The notes under the pieces: generated by a model | Told to the model about the DNA's origin: nothing | What the model saw: the letters and a program-made list of their open reading frames with translations, nothing else | Database searches by the model: none | Position numbers and translations under genes: made by a program | Shown here: positions 49,501-61,908 of the stretch, piece by piece | Position numbering within the stretch: the first letter of the stretch is position 1 | Layout of the letters: the number at the start of each line of letters is the position of its first letter | DNA from: Chamaecrista fasciculata | Taxonomy: Eukaryota > Streptophyta > Magnoliopsida > Fabales > Fabaceae | Assembly: GCA_003254925.1 (NCBI GenBank) | Contig: QANZ01050193.1 | Span: 62,001 to 126,000 of the forward strand | Reading direction: 5' to 3' | Length of the DNA: 64,000 nt

Positions 49501-50613
49501 CAATTCCCTTAGGCCCATCCTTGTTCCTTCTCTTATAAGTCTTCCACTCACTTAGCTTCCTAGGCCCATCAGTGGCTAATTTAGTTTCTAGGTGATATAA
49601 CTTTAGTCTACTTGTCAATTGGGATGTCATAGCATTTTTTTTTATTTACAATTGACACTTGGTTTATTTTGTTTAAGCAAAAAATGAATAAAACTTCAGT
49701 TTTCTTGAGTTGGTTCTTGCCATGGGTTTTGTGATTTAAGTTGCAAAAGTAGTAAGTTTAGAAGATTTATTTTCTTTAAATCCCTCTTGATTCTTTGCAG
49801 CATATACCCGGAATCCCCAGACGGAGTCTCTTTTGCAGTTCCTAGGACTTCCCTATCTTCTCGATAGCATTCCTGAACCTTCTCCTTCTCCTCCCATTCA
49901 ACAAGGTAAAATATATCTCTCCGCTCCTGGCACCTCCTCAGTTTCTCTCTGGGAAATCAATCTATTTTACATTAGGGGCAAAAGATAGAGCAGAAAACAC
50001 GAGATAATATTGAGGTTTTCACATGAATGACATTCTGTGTATGGAACCAATATTTTTCTACACTCTTGTTTGACTTGCTAGTCTTTTAGTTTGAGCTATC
50101 TCTCCTAGAAATCACGGGGTTGTAATGTTCTAATAATGATAGGGGAGAATTTTGCTATGACAAGCTGGAATTTTGAGCTGATTGAATTGGAGGTTTGAGA
50201 TTCTGTTAGGATGTTTGTCTTTATGGCTGCCATTTGGTTACCTAGATTCCATTAGGATATGGCTCTATTAAGTAAATCAAAGAAGAATTATCTAAACTCA
50301 ACCTGGAGATTGATTGAATTTGAGATTCTATCTTTATCAAGAAGTTTAGAATCATGTTAATTATACAACACTGCCATCACATCTGCATACATGGGACCAC
50401 TTTAGATGGAATCATGTATACAATTGTGATTTTAAGTTTTTAACTATTGACCCAATCGTATTACAGTATTACCCTCGTGCGTACAATTTCTACATGTCAT
50501 TTCTCAGTTTTATGCTCAAACTATCTTTTATATATTTTCTAGGTCACATTGGTAATGATAGTGAGGACATTCCCATCGATGATATTGATGATGATGATGA
50601 TGATGATGTATAG
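40540..50613 (+). CDS. Lariat debranching enzyme (RNA 2'-5' phosphodiesterase)
   Basis: Hydrolyses the 2'-5' bond of excised intron lariats in the nucleus. Nine exons in frame: 40540-40662, 40757-40914, 41149-41270, 41452-41645, 43277-43459, 43542-43660, 43794-43933, 49801-49905, 50543-50613; 404 residues. Metallophosphoesterase motifs are complete and in order: EGCMHGDLD (Cys in place of the usual first Asp, as in known Dbr1), CCGDFQ, GGNHEAS, LSHDWP and FSAHLHC. The C-terminal debranching domain follows ([19 protein letters not shown]), then [12 protein letters not shown] and an Asp-rich end encoded by a GAT repeat. Intron 7 is 5867 bp because a gypsy element inserted in it in antisense. 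Its splice sites (G|GTAATT, TTTGCAG) are intact. Confidence 0.96.
44066..44525 (-). repeat. Gypsy 3' LTR
   Basis: 460 bp, differing from the 5' LTR at nine positions. The last about 50 codons of the pol frame run into it and end at 44369. Confidence 0.95.
44369..49071 (-). pseudogene. Gypsy gag-pol, degenerate
   Basis: Starts with ATG 49071 (coiled-coil [14 protein letters not shown]...). Breaks: a frame change near 48770 in gag; TAG at 48480; TAA at 47943; a one-base shift near 47440; TAG at 45620. Visible parts are a gag CCHC-like knuckle ([14 protein letters not shown], near 48040), protease [12 protein letters not shown] near 47800, RT core FFDDILVYS near 46770, RNase [15 protein letters not shown] near 46350, integrase HHCC finger near 45690 with its last Cys changed (CDVFQRNK), DDE residues ([30 protein letters not shown]) and a chromodomain-like [17 protein letters not shown] near 44610. 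The pol frame ends inside the 3' LTR. Confidence 0.93.
44526..44541 (-). other. Gypsy polypurine tract
   Basis: In element sense TCTTAGGGGAGGGTAT, immediately before the 3' LTR. It lies inside the open pol frame. Confidence 0.8.
49098..49109 (-). other. Gypsy primer-binding site
   Basis: TGGTATCAGAGA in element sense, two bases from the 5' LTR. It pairs with the initiator tRNA-Met 3' end except for the last base. Confidence 0.85.
49112..49571 (-). repeat. Gypsy 5' LTR
   Basis: 460 bp, same ends as the 3' LTR, followed by GTGGC. Confidence 0.95.
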
Positions 50614-52742
50614 CTCTGAGGAGTGGATGAGATAATTGAGAATGTGAATCCCAAATAGTATGCAAAATTGCCAGTGATCAGTGCAAGACAATTTATGCCT
50701 AATGCATTGTCATCTGTTGCCTGATAAAATGTTGATCTGGGGATGTGTTCTTAGGAGATTGTGGATTTTGCTTTTTCACATTGAATTCAGTTGCATGTAT
50801 ATTATAGTTAACAAAACCAAACGCGTATAGGCCATTCCATTTTTACATTTGTGGCACTTTCAAGTATCTGTTGTATGTTCCATCCAAAAAGAAATAGTAT
50901 GGTCCGGCTTTGCAATCAAGATAGTTAACCTGATTTTGCTACTTGCATTATTACTGACAAGTTCAGTAGGATCTGCAATTGCCTACTTTTACCGATTGCC
51001 ATTCTCTACCTCTGCTTATTCATAGTTTAGATTAGAGTAAACTAACCACGTTTTCTTTGAAAAATTACTGAATTGACAACTTGATTTCTAAAAGATACCA
51101 ATAAACAGTTCAGTCCTTGATAGAATTAAATAGTATATTGATTTGAATCTTTCAAGACTAAACTATCTATTTTAATATTTTAGAGACTTAATTATTAATC
51201 TGGTGATATTTCAGTACTCTTCAGATTATGAGTTGCAAATTTGATCTAGGTCAATGAATATTTTATTGTAGCATCATCGTTAGAATTTTTCATCTCCATG
51301 TCCGTTGGTATAATAGTTAATAGCTAATCCTTGAAGCTTTCCAGCTTTAGTGTTAGATAATGGAAAATCAGACTGGATTAGGGTGCGTTTGGTTAGGCTT
51401 TGAAAAGAAGTTTTTTTTTTTTTTTTTANNNNNNNNNNNNNNNNNNNNNNNNNNNTTTTTTTTTTTTTTTTAACTTTTAAGATTAGAGCTTTTATTTTAA
51501 AAATAAATCATGTGTTTGGATGTTATAATTTTATTTTATTTTTATAATCATTGGATGTTATCCTTCCTCTCTTTTCTTTTCTTTGTTTTTTTTTTTGGAC
51601 ATTAATGGCAAGCTATGAAAAAGATACAAAACTCATTAAAGAACATAGATTAGGGGGAAGGGAGTCCACCAAGGAAAAAGAGAATAATATGCATAGATCA
51701 GCCTTTAACTCCCAAGACCTAAACAGAGAACGCAATAAGATCCAACTTACAAGGCTTAACCTGGCAACACACCAGGTGGAGATGCAACCAGAAACAGAGG
51801 TGGGAAACCACACCAAGGCAGGAAAATTTCACCCAAACAACACACACAAGGGCTGAAGAAATTAATCTAACCCAAAAATAACTCTGCCTAATCAAACAAA
51901 GAGAAGAAGAAAAACATTTTGCTCAGATCTTCAAAAGCCTTCTTCATAAGACGTAGATTAGAAAGAAAATTGTTCATCCAAAACAGAGACTAGAAAGAAC
52001 AAAGAAAGAAAGAAAAAAACCTTCCTTAGTGGAAGGGAGACAACAAGAATGAAATAATCACGGAAAAAGTGAAAGGTTTCAAATATATCACCAAAAAATG
52101 GGCACAAAATGACAACTTTTACAAAAACTCTTCCTCACCATTCCAAACACCCACAAAAGACAAAAAGACAAATGCATGGCCCCGTGGCAACCCCCTACAA
52201 TTTGTGTTTTTGTACCGAAAAAAAAAAAGATAAAAAAGAAAAATAGGGGTCATTGGTACCGTGACCGAAGCTGCTGTCGGAAACGCCATCGGTGCCGCCG
52301 CCGAAGATGCCATGGAAGGCATCACCCAACAACCCCTCAAGGGGCTTTTTGATATATGGAATTATGGATAGCAACAAGATAAACAACACTTTGGACAAAA
52401 AAAAAAGATTAACATTGTCCATAATTGGGCCTTAATCTTGGACCCGAGGCCTTAAATGGGCCTTGGCCTTGTTACTGATACTCGCCGCCTATAACGAAAC
52501 CCAAAATGAGATTAGGATTACAGTGTCTTGATTTTTTATTTTGTTTTTAGAAAAGGGAAAGAAGGTGCATATCTGATACTGATAGCTCCCACGAGAGAAA
52601 GAAACCCCTCCAGAAACCCAAGGAAACTTCGCATCGTTTGTGCACACTGTTCTTCTTTGCTTGATTTTCGCTGTGCGTTCTATCAGAGAAGAAGCTGATT
52701 TCCTTTACTCTTTGTACTGCTTCAAGTAGGCAGTAATCAACC
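50614..52742. other. DBR1-eIF3B intergenic region
   Basis: DBR1 3' UTR, then AT-rich DNA, an assembly gap (51429-51455) between poly-T runs, and a less AT-rich tract at 51580-52430 that looks foreign to its surroundings. About 300 bp before 52743 are the eIF3B promoter and 5' UTR. No gene is called. Confidence 0.6.
51429..51455. other. Assembly gap (27 N)
   Basis: A run of N flanked on both sides by poly-T. The true length is unknown and the break probably reflects the homopolymer. Confidence 0.98.
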
Positions 52743-55700
52743 ATGGCGGATGTAGCAGTCATGACGGAGATTGAGTCCACGGCGTCTCGCCTCGGTGTCG
52801 ATCTCTCCACCGTCGATCTCGACTCTATTCGCCTCCCTCCCGGCGATGACCTTGGCATTATAAGGTGCCTTCTCCATTTTCTGCCTCTCTCTTACTCATA
52901 CAATTGAATTACACATGGTGGCTGCGTGTCTGTGTTTTGTTTTATGTTATTCCAACAACTTGAAAATAGGGGTTCCCTTGAGTAGGGCCTGCATAAACTG
53001 CTATGCGAAAAAAAAAAATGATCTTGCAGACCGAGGCTTTCTCTTTATTCTTGTTCTTTTGGTTTCATCTATATCTGGAACTCTTTTGAGGGCATGCCTT
53101 GCGTTGTCGTCGTACTTTGGATCACTTGGGGCTTGTTTCGATAAGTATTTATTTATTTATTTTTAATGGCAGTGACGATGAAGATGTTTACCAAGAGGAT
53201 AGTCAGGAGTTTGAAACTGGATTTGGCAACATTATAGTTGTGGACAACCTCCCTGTAGTCCCACGAGAGAAGTTTGAGAAGCTTGAAGGTGTCATACGAA
53301 AGATCTATAGCCAGATTGGCGTGATAAAGGAAAATGGTTTGTGGATGCCTGTTGATCCAGATACAGAGAAAACATTGGGTTATTGCTTTATTGAGTATAA
53401 TACCCCTCAGGTGCAACATTTCCACCACTACTTGTTCAAGCGCATATTTTCTACTAAATTATTTCTCAATTGAGTGAGTCAGTCTTATTATCATCTTAAA
53501 ATATATTATTGTACGTTAAAGAAATTATACTTCTTGTAATCGGAATGCTAAAATGAAAATATGATATTCTACCTTCACTTTCCTTTCTCTATTTAAAGGG
53601 TGGAAGTGTCTGAACAATTTGTGGTGTGATGATGGAAGTGAGTGGAGATTTTGATACATTTTTTATTAGTTTAATGGAAATTGTATATACAACCCAATTG
53701 AACTACCTAATCCTTGTCATAATATTGATTTTTGAATATTATTTATTTTAAGTTGTATGTAATTATGCATTAGACCTTTGCTGCAACTTTTAATTTTTTG
53801 TCGTTGATCAACTCATACTTGTGCTACCATGAAAGCATGTGTTAACTTTCATAGATTGTTTCATTATGCCATACAGTCTGCAAAGTAAGTGTTTTTTTTT
53901 CCTCTTCTCTTTCTAATTCATTTTATGTGGCAATATAGGAAGCTGAACTTGCTAAAGAGAAGACACATGGATACAAATTGGATCGGTCGCATATATTTGC
54001 TGTGAATATGTTTGATGACTTTGACAGGTTCATGAGAGTTCCAGATCAATGGGCTCCACCGGAAACTAAACCATATGCACCAGGGGTAATATATTTAAAC
54101 AGTTCTGAGTGTGTGTCTGTCTGTAACATTTTCCCATTATTATTTTTATTCTCTAATTTTTTTTTTGGAGATTATGAGGTTTCTATTGCATTCTGTTATT
54201 GATGCATTTGCAACAAATTGATATGGCTCCTTATGTAGCTTTGCCATTTTGTTTGGTCAAATACCGTTGCAGGAAAACCTCCAGCATTGGTTGACTGATT
54301 CAAAAGCTCGAGATCAATTTGTGATTCGTGCTGGTACAGATACTGAGGTGTTGTGGAATGATGCAAGGCATTTGAAGCCTGATCCTGTTTATAAGCGTAC
54401 AGTAAGTGGAATATTTCTTAAATATTCTCTCAATATCAGCTATCTTTGCATGCTTAATTTCCGTGTTTTGTGCTTGTACACAAGATGCTAACCTTTTTTG
54501 TTTGTGTCGATAAGATGCTTAGTATTTAACTATTTTCGCTTTTGCAGTTTTGGACTGAAAGCTTTGTGCAATGGTCCCCACTGGGAACATACCTAGCGAC
54601 AGTTCACAGGCAAGGAGCGGCGGTTTGGGGAGGTGCAACGACATTCAATCGCCTCATGCGTTATGCTCATCCCCAGGTTAGTTTTTGCTTGAGTGTCATT
54701 ACTTTACCTGGGCATTGGTTCTGTTACTTAATATTGAATATATTAACTGCAGGTTAAACTTATTGATTTTTCACCTGGTGAGAAGTATTTAGTAACATAT
54801 AGCAGCCATGAACCAAGCAATCCTCGAGATGCAAATGTGAGCATTTGCTTTATTGGATTTATTACTTCATTGTTTGATTTATATTTTGGTGTATTTCTAA
54901 TTAATTTATACTATTTAGAGGGTTGTCATAAATATATTTGATGTGAGGACTGGAAAAGTGATGAGAGATTTTAAGGGAAGTGCAGACGATTTTGCTGTTG
55001 GAGGTACTGGGGGTGTTGCAGGGGTGTCTTGGCCCATATTCCGGTATTTGGTTTTTCTTTGACCCTCATATCATTTTTTTTTCTTATGTGTTGTTGGCAT
55101 AATTGATTAGTATTGTTGTTTTTTTCTAGATGGGGTGGAGGAAAGGATGACAAATATTTTGCTAGACTGGGAAAAAATATGATCTCCATCTATGAGACGG
55201 AGACATTTTCCCTTATTGACAAGAAGTCCTTAAAGGTTGAAAATGTAATGGATTTCAGCTGGTCGCCAACTGATCCAATCCTTGCACTTTTTGTTCCTGA
55301 ATTAGGTGGTGGAAATCAGCCTGCTAGGGTAAGTCCATTTAGTGGATCTATCTTTTTATTATGCATGGTCAAAGCATTGGTTTGAGAATGGGATAGATGA
55401 ATTAATGCCCTGTACTTTGCATATTCTGTAGGTGAGTCTGGTTCAAATCCCTGGAAAAGAGGAACTCAGACAGAAGAATCTTTTTAGTGTAAGTGATTGC
55501 AATATGTATTGGCAAAGCAATGGGGATTACCTAGCTGTTAAGGTTGATCGATACACAAAAACCAAGAAAAGCACATACACAGGCTTTGAACTTTTCCGTA
55601 TAAAAGAGCGAGACATACCCATTGAAGTTTTGGAGCTTGAGAATAAGAATGACAAGATCATTGCATTTGCCTGGGAGCCTAAAGGCCATAGATTTGCTGT

Positions 55701-57212
55701 TATTCATGGTGATAACCCAAGGCCTGATGTTAGTTTTTACTCAATGCGGACTGCTCAGAATACTGGCCGTGTTTCTAAGCTGACAACTCTCAAGGGAAAG
55801 CAGGCAAATGCTCTTTTCTGGTCACCTGGTGGCCGTTACATAATACTTGCAGGATTAAAGGGTTTCAATGGACAGCTTGAATTTTATAATGTGGATGAGC
55901 TTGAAACCATGGCAACAGCTGAGCATTTCATGGCTACAGATATTGAATGGGACCCTACTGGAAGGTAAATAACACGAAGTTAAATGAATCTGTGGATTTA
56001 GCTTAAATAAATGCTGTGTGATGGAAGAAATTTGTGCTTTTTAGTCTCTACTTTCTGTTTTGACTTGGCTTTGGTTTCTATTAATGACATGTATGTTTCT
56101 GCAGGTATGTTGCAACTTCTGTGACTTCAGTTCATGAGATGGAAAATGGTTTCAATATATGGTCTTTCCACGGCAAGCTTCTTTACCGGATTCTCAAGGA
56201 TCATTTCTTTCAGGTATTAATAAGATAGATAAGATAAGATTTAGCTTTTAGCTGTCTGTTTTGTTAGTTAAAAGATGGTCATATGGAAGATGCATGCCAA
56301 TAGTATTAATTTTCACTTGCCATGATGTTCATGTATATTGTGATATATGCATATACTGGTGCTTAACATCTGTAGTTAGTGGTAAGAGGATGCGTTTTGT
56401 ATTTGAACTTTTTTTTTTTCTATTTCTTTTGTTTTTTTCAAAACTTCTTTAAGATTATAATTTTTGTAATTTTATGGTTGGGTAATGCTCTTGGGATTAA
56501 GAGTGAACTCTTCATTAGTAGAATTGACTTTTCAACGAATCTATATGATTGAGTAGGTAAGCCTTAAAAATTAAGAAGGATACCAAGAGATGCATCCTAA
56601 GTTTAGGATTTCTTGTCCATAGAATTACTCTTACATAGATGCTGATTCTATTACATGATTGTTGAAGTATAATATGACTTACTCGAGCTAGGTCTGGTAG
56701 AAGTAGATGATAATATCATGATTTTAAGAAAAAGAAATTCTCCGTTTGGTTTGGAAGGTGTTTGCAATCTTGAGTTAATGTAAAATAGGTTTGTTGTATA
56801 ATTGGCACACTAAATTAATATACTGAGAATCCATTGTTCACATGGTTTAATGTCTGTCAATCAATAGTTCCTGTGGCGGCCTAGACCCCCATCTTTCTTG
56901 AGTCCCGAGAAAGAGGAAGAGATTGCCAAGAACTTGAAGAAGTACAGCAAGAAGTATGAGGCAGAAGACCAAGACGTATCGATGCTGTTGAGCGAGCAGG
57001 ACCGCGAGAAGCGAAGGATGTTGAAGGAAGAATGGGACAAATGGGTGAGTGAATGGAAGAGATTGCATGAAGAAGAGAAGTTGGAGAGGCAGATGCTTAG
57101 GGATGGAGAAGCCAGTGATGAAGAGGAGGAGTACGAGGCCAAGGAAATCGAAATCGAAGAAGTTGTTGATGTCACCGAGGAGGTCCTTCCATTTGATTAT
57201 GGTCAAGAGTAA
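52743..57212 (+). CDS. Translation initiation factor eIF3 subunit B
   Basis: Scaffold subunit of eIF3, which recruits mRNA and the 43S complex in the cytosol. Eleven exons in frame: 52743-52864, 53173-53410, 53939-54085, 54273-54401, 54548-54676, 54753-54836, 54919-55043, 55130-55328, 55432-55964, 56105-56213, 56868-57212; 719 residues, close to the plant norm. The N-terminus is acidic. An RRM follows (FGNIIVVDNLPVV ... LGYCFIEYNTPQEAELA, about residues 60-145). A WD40-type propeller covers about 170-600 (SFVQWSPLGTYLATVH, MDFSWSPTDPILALF, NALFWSPGGRYIILAG, DIEWDPTGRYVATSV). The C-terminus has FLWRPRPPSFLS and a charged helix for partner binding. No breaks seen. Confidence 0.97.
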
Positions 57213-57510
57213 AATGAATGTACACAAGTACATTCCCTTCTTTCTTGGGTCTCACTTCTATTCATTTTGTATCGACTAATGTTTATAGTAAGAACTCCTC
57301 CACAACTCCCAAAAGGAACCCACTTTTTGTTGTTTCTAGCTTTCATGGGGACCCGCTGTTGGGCACTTCAGTTTATTTTTAATTTAATTGGCCGGCTTAT
57401 GATAGAGATACAATGGAAGCAAAGACTTTGATTTTACATTTATAAACTATTGTATCTCTCCTAAGAGACACACTTTGAAGCATGGATTTTCCGACAGATT
57501 ATTTATATAT

Positions 57511-58425
57511 GGCCAAAGTGTGAATTTGGTCTAGTAACTTTACTCAAGTTCCCAAATCAGTCCTATATCTTTTTTTGTCTTAGTTTTGGTCCCATATGTT
57601 TTGAAAACCTCCCACCGTTAGTCCTCCGTCTATTTTAAATTATAGTTTAATCCTGAAAACTTCAAGTCCCTTACACTTTAGTCCCTGACTATCAAAATGA
57701 AAGTGAAAGAGCATCCCTGAAGATTCTTAAGCCTTACATCTTGGTCCTTAATCCATGAATTCTTCATGAAATGGAATAGAAATGCAAAAAATAAAAAAAC
57801 ACAAATTAAAAGCAAATAACAGAGGGACCAAAACTGAAAATGCAAAAAAATTTAAAATCCACCGGAAAACTTACGGAAATCATCGAGAAACTCAAGAACT
57901 CATTTCTCACTAAAATCTCACTAAGTGAGAATTCCCTTTTAAAGCATATGAGAGCGATTATTTGAGTGAGATTTCAGTGAGAATTGAGGCTTTTGGATGA
58001 GTTCTTGAGTTTCTTGGCGATTTTCGTACGTTTTCCAGCGAGTTTGAGGCATTTTTCGGTGGGTTTTAAATTTTCTGCGTTTTCAGTTTTGGTCCCTCTA
58101 TCATTTGCTTTAATTTGTGTTTTTTTTGCATTTTTATTCTATTTCATGAAGAATTCATGGATTAGGGACCAAGATTGGTTTGATAATCTCCAGGGATGCT
58201 CTTTCACTTTCATTTTGATAGTCAAGGACTAAAGTGAAAGGGATTTGAAGTTTTCAGAACTAAACTGTAATTTAAAAACATACAAGACCAAAACTGAGAC
58301 AAAAAAGATATAAGACTGATTTGGGACCTGGAGCAAAGATACAGGACCAAATTCGAGACAAAAAAAGTTATAGGACTGATTTGGGAACTGAAGCAAAGTT
58401 ACAAGACCAAATTCACACCTTATCC
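57511..58425. mobile_element. Large Mutator-type foldback element
   Basis: 915 bp with inverted arms (GGCCAAAGTGTGAATTTGG ... CCAAATTCACACCTTATCC) and the exact 9-bp duplication TTTATATAT (57502-57510, 58426-58434). Arms are long and contain repeats of 'AGGACTGATTTGGGA'. An inner palindrome around 57900-57990 holds TCTCACTAA-type repeats. Non-coding and related in style, but not in core, to the 26629 family. Confidence 0.88.
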
Positions 58426-59449
58426 TTTATATATCTATAAACCAAAGTTGGCTTACTCATAGAAGGTGAAGAGAATGTGACAAGAGCAAGTGGAGGACTC
58501 TGTTTTTTTCATTTACTGGTTTTCTCTTAGTTTGCCAGTTTCTCAGCAACGTTTCCTGGAATGGATTTGTTACACTTACTGGTTTTACACCTTGAATGAG
58601 TGAATGACAACCTGTGACGAATTTTGTACTGATGAAGTTAATAATGGCTATGAATTATGGTTGCCGATTTTGTTGCATCCAAATCATAGCAGGTGAATCA
58701 AAGGGCTATGCTTGCAGTCTGTTTTTCTGACACTACATGGACTCTTGTGTTTGTAGTCAATAAATATTTTCTTATTCAAAGTGTATAAAATGAAATTAAT
58801 AAAAAAAAAAAGGAACTAAAAAACATGTTACAGTGCTCGAGTTCTCTATTGTGGGATTTTATATTAAAAGTATATGTACACCATTATTTTTTTGGGTATG
58901 AACATAGTTTTATTTTTTCAACTATTCATTTTAAAATAAGTATTAAACTATTAATCTTTACATGAGTCAAGAAATTTTGTAATAGAAGTGGGTTTTTCCA
59001 ACAAGAATGTCTCCAAGACTCGGATATAATACTTTGGTTATGAAAATTGAAGTAACCACCACTCAATGATTTTCGTTGCACCCAACTTAAGCATAGATAG
59101 TTGCAATAACACAGACAGTCATGACAGCGAAAATTAAATTGCTCCTATGTAAATGTGTCTAACGCATGCAAAACACGTATTTTTAGTTACTTTTCAACCT
59201 CCACCCATCACCAATACGGAACAAGATATTGACATTTCTTAATTGCAACATCACCCATAAATGCACTTGCAAGTTGAACTCCCAAGTAAAAAGTTGACTT
59301 GACATTTATTCTGTCAACCACGCTTGTTCTAAGAGTTGAATGAGAACACCAAGACCAAACACATAAGGCTGGCTTATAGACTAGAGGCTGAAAGCTAATG
59401 GGTTGAATTCTTTAAATTATTAAATATAGTGTTTTGAGTTTGAATCGAA

Positions 59450-59482
<33 letters not shown>

Positions 59483-59635
59483 AAACAAGTTTTGTTGATA
59501 AAGATAATTTATTTTAGGAATTTCTAAGTCTCATGAGAAAAAATATCTAATCATCAATTGGCAGATATTGTTTAGTTTTTTTTCAAAAAAAAAAATTCTA
59601 GTATGTGGGGAATACAATAATAGAGAGCAATCTAA

Positions 59636-59820
59636 CTAAGTTTGGTTGGTCTAGTGGTCGAGCTCACTAGGTCGCTTAAGCAAGGTCGGAGGTTTGAATC
59701 CGGCCTTGTGTATGGGACAACCAATTGACCAGCAACATATCCTTAAATAGAGCAAAGATCTGCGAATGATTAGTCCTTAACATGTCAAATGGGAGGATAT
59801 CTTAGAAAACAAAAAGAAAA
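59636..59820 (+). mobile_element. tRNA-derived SINE
   Basis: Contains pol III promoter-like boxes: A box TTGGTCTAGTGG (from 59647) and B box GGTTTGAATCC (from 59691), spaced as in tRNAs. A tRNA-unrelated body and an A-rich 3' end follow. The tRNA part does not fold into a full cloverleaf, so it is not a tRNA gene. A damaged copy is at 63661. Target duplication not resolved; ends approximate. Confidence 0.75.
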
Positions 59821-61131
59821 TAATAAACAACAATCTCAATCATGCGTATGGAAAAAGAATTGAAGAGTAAGCAACTTTTTTTTTCTAGATTGATTGAAGA
59901 ATAAGTATTAGTATGCTCATAATATCATTGAGATTAATGCATGGAATCAATTCATTCGCCAAAAAAAAAAATACTCCCAAAACATTTGGTTTACTCATTT
60001 GATCATCGCTGCTCGCCATTGCCTAAAAGAGATATGATGTCTCATGTTTTATGAAATAATGCACAAAAGGTAAGGAATATATCAAGTTCGTTATGTCCTG
60101 AATTTCATATCTATATAAATAAAAGCTTGTATGTCAAGAAGGTCATCTTTATGACATATTTCTGTTTATTTTACATTTAAATAACTTGAGTAAACAGTTA
60201 ATATAAGATATTGAATGAAAAGAGATGCCGTAATTTTCTTGATAAACTTCAAAAACTAATAGCCTCTTTAGGTGAGTTTTCCTTAACTTTCAAAAATAAA
60301 TGTAAATAATTTTTTTATATTTTTTAACAGAGTTTTTATAATTATAAAGTTTGTATATATTTTTTCTTTATAATGATTATTCATATTAAAAGAATTTCAT
60401 GTTGATGCCATTTGTAATTTGTTAATGGAGAATCAACAACCGCCCTAACAGTTATACCGAACCTTTTCTCCTTTTACAATTCATAGTTATTGCAGTCCTC
60501 TTGAAATCTGTCTTTAAAGTATTCAAATATTATTCTTTAAACACATTTGTCTTACTTTTGATAGGGGATCTTATTCTTACATAATAACATCCGTTCTTGT
60601 AAGTATAAAATATGAAATGGCCATGCTTTTATTTATCCATAGAATACTTTCTTTTTGTTTTTTGTTTTACTTTTTTTTTTTGGCCTGAAGTTTTTTTGTT
60701 TTACTTCAATCTTAATAAAAGAACAGGAAAAGAAAAAAGAACAGATAGAGAAGATTGGTGAATGTAGGGGTAGTGCATGAAGTGAATAAGGTGAAAGCGA
60801 AAACAATACAAGTCCCAATGGCACTTTCTATTTGCAAATCTCATTTTGATTCTTAAGTTATAGATTAATTTTATGTTGGTCCTAAAACTTTTTTGTTTTG
60901 TTTTGATCTTCACTTTCACATTTGCTTTGTTTTGGTCCTCAAAATATAACTTATTTGCCACTATTTTAATTTAAACAGTTGAGATTAACCATTTTTCTTT
61001 CATACTTATTAGAATAAGTAAGCAAAGAGAAAGAAAAATCTTTTTGATAGAAATAAATTTGTGATTAAGTGTGAAATTTTTTTTATCTATCCTTATCAAT
61101 TTACTTATTATGACAAATACGAAAAAGAAAT

Positions 61132-61540
61132 GACCAAAGTGTATTTTGGGTCCTATAATTTTGACAAATGTCTCAATTTGGTTTCATAACTTTTTTTGTT
61201 ACAATTTTGGTCCCATAACTTTGGCAAAGGTCTCAATTTGGTCTCATAACTTTTTTTTGTTGCAAATTTGGTCCCATAACTTTTAAAAACATCTCACCAT
61301 TGGTCCCAAGCTGATTTTCATCCATTATCTGCCGTTAAATCCACTTCACACATATTTGCCACGTCATCATTCAACTTAGTATGTCAGATCATCTTTAACG
61401 ACAGAAAATAGACAGAAATCAACTTGGGACCAACGATGGAATGTTTTCAGACGTTATGAGACCAAAATTGCAACAAAAAAAAGTTATGAGACCAAATTGA
61501 GACTTTTGCTAAAGTTATGGGCCAAAAATACACTTTAACC
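61132..61540. mobile_element. Mutator-type MITE, complete
   Basis: 409 bp, GACCAAAGTGTATTTTGGG to CCAAAAATACACTTTAACC, with the exact 9-bp duplication AAAAGAAAT (61123-61131, 61541-61549). Its core (ATTATCTGCCGTTAAATCCA) matches the copy at 26629. Confidence 0.92.
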
Positions 61541-61562
61541 AAAAGAAATAATTCATTTTAAC

Positions 61563-61908
61563 CTATGAAGCATGGACACTTCATTTTGAAGACGTGTCGT
61601 CGTGTCAGACACGTGTCAGTGTCTGACACTCATATGACACCGACACGACACATATACATAAATTTTAAAATATAAATCAATTTTTTGTAATTTTAACATG
61701 ACATACAAGAGAAAATAATAATAGAAATGATATATATTATTAATAAAAATTGTAATTTTTAAATTTTTCATCAAAAATTATGAATATTTAATTATTTATA
61801 TATATAAATATATGCCGTGTCGTGTCGTGTAATTCTGAGAGTTTGGCGTGTCGCTGTGTCCGTGTCCGTGTCGTGTCCCGTGTCCGTATCAGTGTCCATG
61901 CTTCATAG
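61563..61908. mobile_element. hAT-type MITE
   Basis: 346 bp with perfect 18-bp terminal repeats CTATGAAGCATGGACACT and an exact 8-bp duplication ATTTTAAC (61555-61562, 61909-61916), as expected for hAT elements. Subterminal parts are rich in GTGTC/GACAC motifs. It sits 13 bp beyond the neighbouring MITE's target duplication. Possible remnants of the same family lie near 17690 and 37230. Confidence 0.9.

Larger units (their letters stand above)
44066..49571 (-). mobile_element. Ty3/gypsy LTR retrotransposon in DBR1 intron 7
   Basis: Complete element of 5506 bp, antisense to DBR1. LTRs of 460 bp at 44066-44525 and 49112-49571 start TGATAGG and end CCCATCA on the plus strand (TG...CA) and are flanked by the 5-bp duplication GTGGC (44061-44065, 49572-49576). 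I count nine substitutions and no indels between the LTRs (about 2%). Domain order protease, RT, RNase H, integrase, then a chromodomain-like tail marks it as a gypsy chromovirus-type element. Coding frame is broken. Confidence 0.97.

Noticed and set aside
51551..51856. 101-residue plus-strand open frame
   Set aside because: No domain, no conserved start context, and it lies in probable transposon-derived sequence.
56847..57233. Minus-strand frames opposite the last eIF3B exon
   Set aside because: Mirror of a Glu/Lys-rich coding exon; no independent support.
59641..59712. Candidate tRNA gene
   Set aside because: A and B boxes are present but there is no acceptor-stem pairing or cloverleaf, and a related damaged copy exists at 63661. 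SINE is the better call.
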